Source: JAVBMJ01 sp031552535
GTDB lineage: Bacteria > Bacteroidota > Bacteroidia > Bacteroidales > Rikenellaceae
Direction: 5' to 3'
Assembly (NCBI GenBank): GCA_031552535.1
Contig: JAVBMJ010000041.1
Span: forward strand, 13,715 to 77,714
Length of the DNA: 64,000 nt
Under the pieces are notes generated by a model. It was not told the DNA's origin and ran no database searches. It saw only the letters and a list, made by a program, of their open reading frames with translations. Made by a program: the position numbers and the translations under genes. Shown here in pieces: positions 61,833-64,000 of the stretch (its first letter is position 1; each line of letters starts with the position of its first letter).

Positions 61833-63191
61833 ATGGGACTTTTGAAATTCTTCTCCCGGGGGGAAAAAAAGGCGGAAGAGACCGCTAAAAAGGTGGCAGG
61901 GGTGGTGAGCGAGGCTGCTTCGGAGATTGTGTCGGATATAAAAACGGCTGCCGGGGAGTTACGTGAGGATGCGAAAGAGGCTTTCGGGGAGGCTGCGGAG
62001 GATTTGAAGGAGTGTGCCGGGGACGTATTGGAAGAGGCGGCAGTGCGGTTGCATGACCGGACTGAAAAATTGAAGGACAAAACGACCGAATTGCGCGAAG
62101 AGGTCGTGGATGCCGTGCAGGAAGCCGGCAGGCAGGTCGACCGGGTTGCGGCAGAGGCTTCGGAGGTTTTGTCGGAAATAAAAGCTAAAACTCTCGAAGG
62201 GGTTGCCGCAGCCTCGTCGCATATCGAAACTGCCGCAGCCGAGGCCAGGGAACGTGCCGCGGAGAAGGCGCGTGAAGAGCGGTTGTCGCAGGGATTGGAA
62301 AAGACCAAAGCCGGACTCTTTTCTAAACTGGCAAGAGCTATTGCCGGGAGGTCGAAGGTCGATGACGATATGCTCGACCATTTGGAGGAGGTGTTGATAA
62401 CCTCTGATGTGGGGGTGGAGACAACGGTGAAGATCATAGGGCGGATAGAACAGAGGGTTTCGCGCGATAAATATATGGGCCAAAATGAGTTGCAGCAGAT
62501 ATTGCGGGAAGAGATAACGGCTCTTTTGCGGGACCGTGAAGATTCGCATAAGGGTTTCGAACTCAATCCGCCCGATGGCATGCCTTATGTGGTGATGGTG
62601 GTGGGTGTAAACGGGGTCGGTAAAACGACTACTATAGGTAAATTGGCGGCGCGTCTGGTCAGGTCGGGGCGTAAAGTATATATAGGTGCGGCCGACACGT
62701 TCCGGGCCGCGGCTATTGACCAGCTGGGGGTGTGGGCCAACCGTGCGGGAGCTACAATGATCCGCCAGAATATGGGTTCCGACCCGGCGTCGGTGGCATT
62801 CGATACATTGCGTTCGGCCGTGGCTAATGATGCCGACGTGGTTTTGATCGACACGGCGGGGCGCCTCCATAATAAAGTGGGACTAATGCACGAGTTGACC
62901 AAAATACGTAATGTGATGGCTAAGGTTGTGCCCGATGCGCCACACGAGGTGATGTTGGTCCTGGATGCCAGTACCGGGCAGAATGCATTCGAGCAGGCGA
63001 AGCAGTTTACGGAGGCGACCAGTGTATCGTCACTGGCTATAACCAAACTCGACGGCACGGCCAAAGGCGGTGTTGTTATCGGTATCAGCGACCAATTCGA
63101 GGTGCCGGTACATTATATAGGTGTCGGCGAGGGAGTCGATGACCTGCAGGTTTTCGACAGGGAGAAATTTGTCGAGACTCTGTTTTCATAG
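61833..63191 (+). CDS. ftsY: Signal recognition particle receptor FtsY
   Basis: 452 residues. The first about 150 are an acidic, Ala/Glu/Lys-rich A domain in long helical repeats (AEETAKKVAGVVSEAASEI, then similar units). The NG domain has GVNGVGKTTTIGK (near 258-270), DTAGRLHNK and ITKLDGTAKGG, and ends with GVGEGVDDLQVFD. It docks the SRP-ribosome complex at the membrane and hydrolyses GTP together with Ffh. The long A domain is well beyond the core needed for GTPase function. Confidence 0.95.
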   Translation: MGLLKFFSRGEKKAEETAKKVAGVVSEAASEIVSDIKTAAGELREDAKEAFGEAAEDLKECAGDVLEEAAVRLHDRTEKLKDKTTELREEVVDAVQEAGRQVDRVAAEASEVLSEIKAKTLEGVAAASSHIETAAAEARERAAEKAREERLSQGLEKTKAGLFSKLARAIAGRSKVDDDMLDHLEEVLITSDVGVETTVKIIGRIEQRVSRDKYMGQNELQQILREEITALLRDREDSHKGFELNPPDGMPYVVMVVGVNGVGKTTTIGKLAARLVRSGRKVYIGAADTFRAAAIDQLGVWANRAGATMIRQNMGSDPASVAFDTLRSAVANDADVVLIDTAGRLHNKVGLMHELTKIRNVMAKVVPDAPHEVMLVLDASTGQNAFEQAKQFTEATSVSSLAITKLDGTAKGGVVIGISDQFEVPVHYIGVGEGVDDLQVFDREKFVETLFS

Positions 63192-63263
63192 GGTTCCAGG
63201 AGGGCCGGTGGACCGGCGCATGGAGCGCGGATGTGGTAGGTGTGGGTAAAATGTTTGTCATCG

Positions 63264-63295
63264 AAAGCCGGATTTTTTTGAAGTTCCGGCTTTTT
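63264..63295 (+). terminator. Terminator of ftsY
   Basis: AAAGCCGGA and TCCGGCTTT pair as a 9-bp stem, followed by two further T and then GTTTG. It lies 73 bases after the ftsY stop. Between it and the rRNA promoters (63296-63546) I see no gene. Confidence 0.75.
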
Positions 63296-63546
63296 GTTTG
63301 CGGGATAGTTGCCGGAAAAGTGCCGGGATGCAGGTTGAATATAGTCCTGTTCGGCGCTCCTCAACGAATTGTGTAATGAACGTAGGGGCTTTCACCGTTT
63401 TTCCATCGAGTTATGTTCTTTGTATCTGGCAAGTTAACATGCTTGTTTTAAGCATTATAATAAACAGCGACTGTTTGCCAGGAGAAAAAATAGGCACATT
63501 TTATCAAAAAACATGCTAAAAAATTTGCGGAGATAAAAAAAGTCGC

Positions 63547-63554
63547 TACATTTG
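63547..63554 (+). promoter_or_regulatory. rRNA promoter P1
   Basis: TACATTTG with a TTG (63525-63527) 19 bases upstream; both boxes fit the Bacteroidota consensus closely. Confidence 0.8.
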
Positions 63555-63628
63555 CACCCGCTAAAGAGATGTAGATGTTCTCTGAAGCGTGGTTCTGAAA
63601 AACATTTGGAGGTTACAAAAATAGTTTA

Positions 63629-63636
63629 TATCTTTG
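63629..63636 (+). promoter_or_regulatory. rRNA promoter P2
   Basis: TATCTTTG with a TTG (63606-63608) 20 bases upstream, 82 bases after P1. Tandem promoters suit an rRNA operon. The leader to the 16S gene (63637-63866) has no gene. Confidence 0.75.
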
Positions 63637-63866
63637 TAATCCGTTTCGCCCCGAAATTTTAGGGCGAATTTTTTAGCCTCATTTCCGAGGGGCCGGCACA
63701 GTGGCGAGGGGTGGATGAGTGTGAGTGAAGGTTGCGGGGTTAGGGGGTATTGATTACGTTCTTTGATGTACTGGTAACAAGAGAGAAATAGAAAACAGCA
63801 TTTATTTTAAGCAATTCCTTTAGGAATAATTAAGCAGTCAGGACTCTAATGATTTTCAAAATTTTT

Positions 63867-64000
63867 ACTATGGAGAGTTTGATCCTGGCTCAGGATAAAC
63901 GCTAGCGGCAGGCCTAACACATGCAAGTCGAGGGAGTGGTAATTTGTGGTAACACTGATTATACGCTACCGGCGTACGGGTGCGTAACGCGTATGCAACC
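63867..64000 (+). rRNA. rrs: 16S ribosomal RNA, 5' part
   Basis: AGAGTTTGATCCTGGCTCAG at 63874-63893 is the universal 5' site of 16S genes; the first base is placed 7 bases before it by alignment with the E. coli numbering. The following GATAAACGCTAGCGGCAGGC and ACATGCAAGTCGAGGG fit Bacteroidales. The gene is cut by the window end. Confidence 0.97.

Noticed and set aside
1..64000. CRISPR array
   Set aside because: No regularly spaced direct repeats were seen; repeated sequences are scattered inverted-repeat elements.

Overview
The window comes from a member of the Bacteroidota, most probably Bacteroidales of the Alistipes/Rikenellaceae type. The evidence is the start of a 16S rRNA gene at the right edge, repeated TAnnTTTG promoter boxes, few Shine-Dalgarno sites, many SPII lipoproteins, GH29/GH20/GH92/GH3 glycosidases, a DUF4492-cydAB locus, an rpmB-rpmG-DUF4295-ftsY block and an EF-G2 paralogue. 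The genus is an inference.

Layout. (1) 1-17676, minus strand: one long surface-polysaccharide operon read from a promoter near 17840. In transcription order it encodes a WecA/MraY-like initiating transferase, a lipoprotein phosphoesterase, a cytidylyltransferase-PEP mutase fusion, phosphonopyruvate decarboxylase, a phosphonoacetaldehyde reductase-like dehydrogenase, LicD, Wzx, Wzy, a glycosyltransferase, an L-FucNAc nucleotide-sugar set (FnlA-like, a free cupin, a reductase, FnlC-like), a WbuB-like transferase, and a KASIII plus SDR pair running off the left edge. (2) 18256-24862, plus strand: cytochrome bd oxidase, a Gdx-type SMR exporter, gpsA-pgi and mgsA. (3) 25354-28866: a GT-C glycosyltransferase, GtrA and FAD oxidoreductase operon, then tRNA-Gln and a DNA-deoxyinosine glycosylase. 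(4) 30375-38066: a transglutaminase-like lipoprotein, a GH29 fucosidase and a PAS/GAF hybrid histidine kinase. (5) 38451-42215: EF-G2 and an S41 protease. (6) 42466-51782: four glycosidase genes in a row, suited to host glycans, without SusC/SusD. (7) 52195-57527: a large propeller/transmembrane/coiled-coil protein, a 1.8-kb gene-poor stretch and a small HTH protein. (8) 57806-64000: housekeeping genes and an rRNA operon with two promoters.

Two things stand out. First, the phosphonate genes have the Fom1-Fom2-FomC set of early fosfomycin enzymes (mutase fused to a HEP cytidylyltransferase, decarboxylase, alcohol dehydrogenase) but are followed by LicD. This predicts a polysaccharide decorated with 2-hydroxyethylphosphonate through a CMP-activated donor. 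Second, the intergenic spaces carry at least three families of short non-autonomous inverted-repeat elements. One has GARNCTGTYTAA-type ends beside TNA targets (IS5/IS1031-like), one has GGGCGTGTTAGCATAAA ends with TA duplications, and one has GTGTCCACTAAAAA ends with TA duplications. Members of the second family sit inside members of the first at two places. Several perfect long hairpins remain unexplained.
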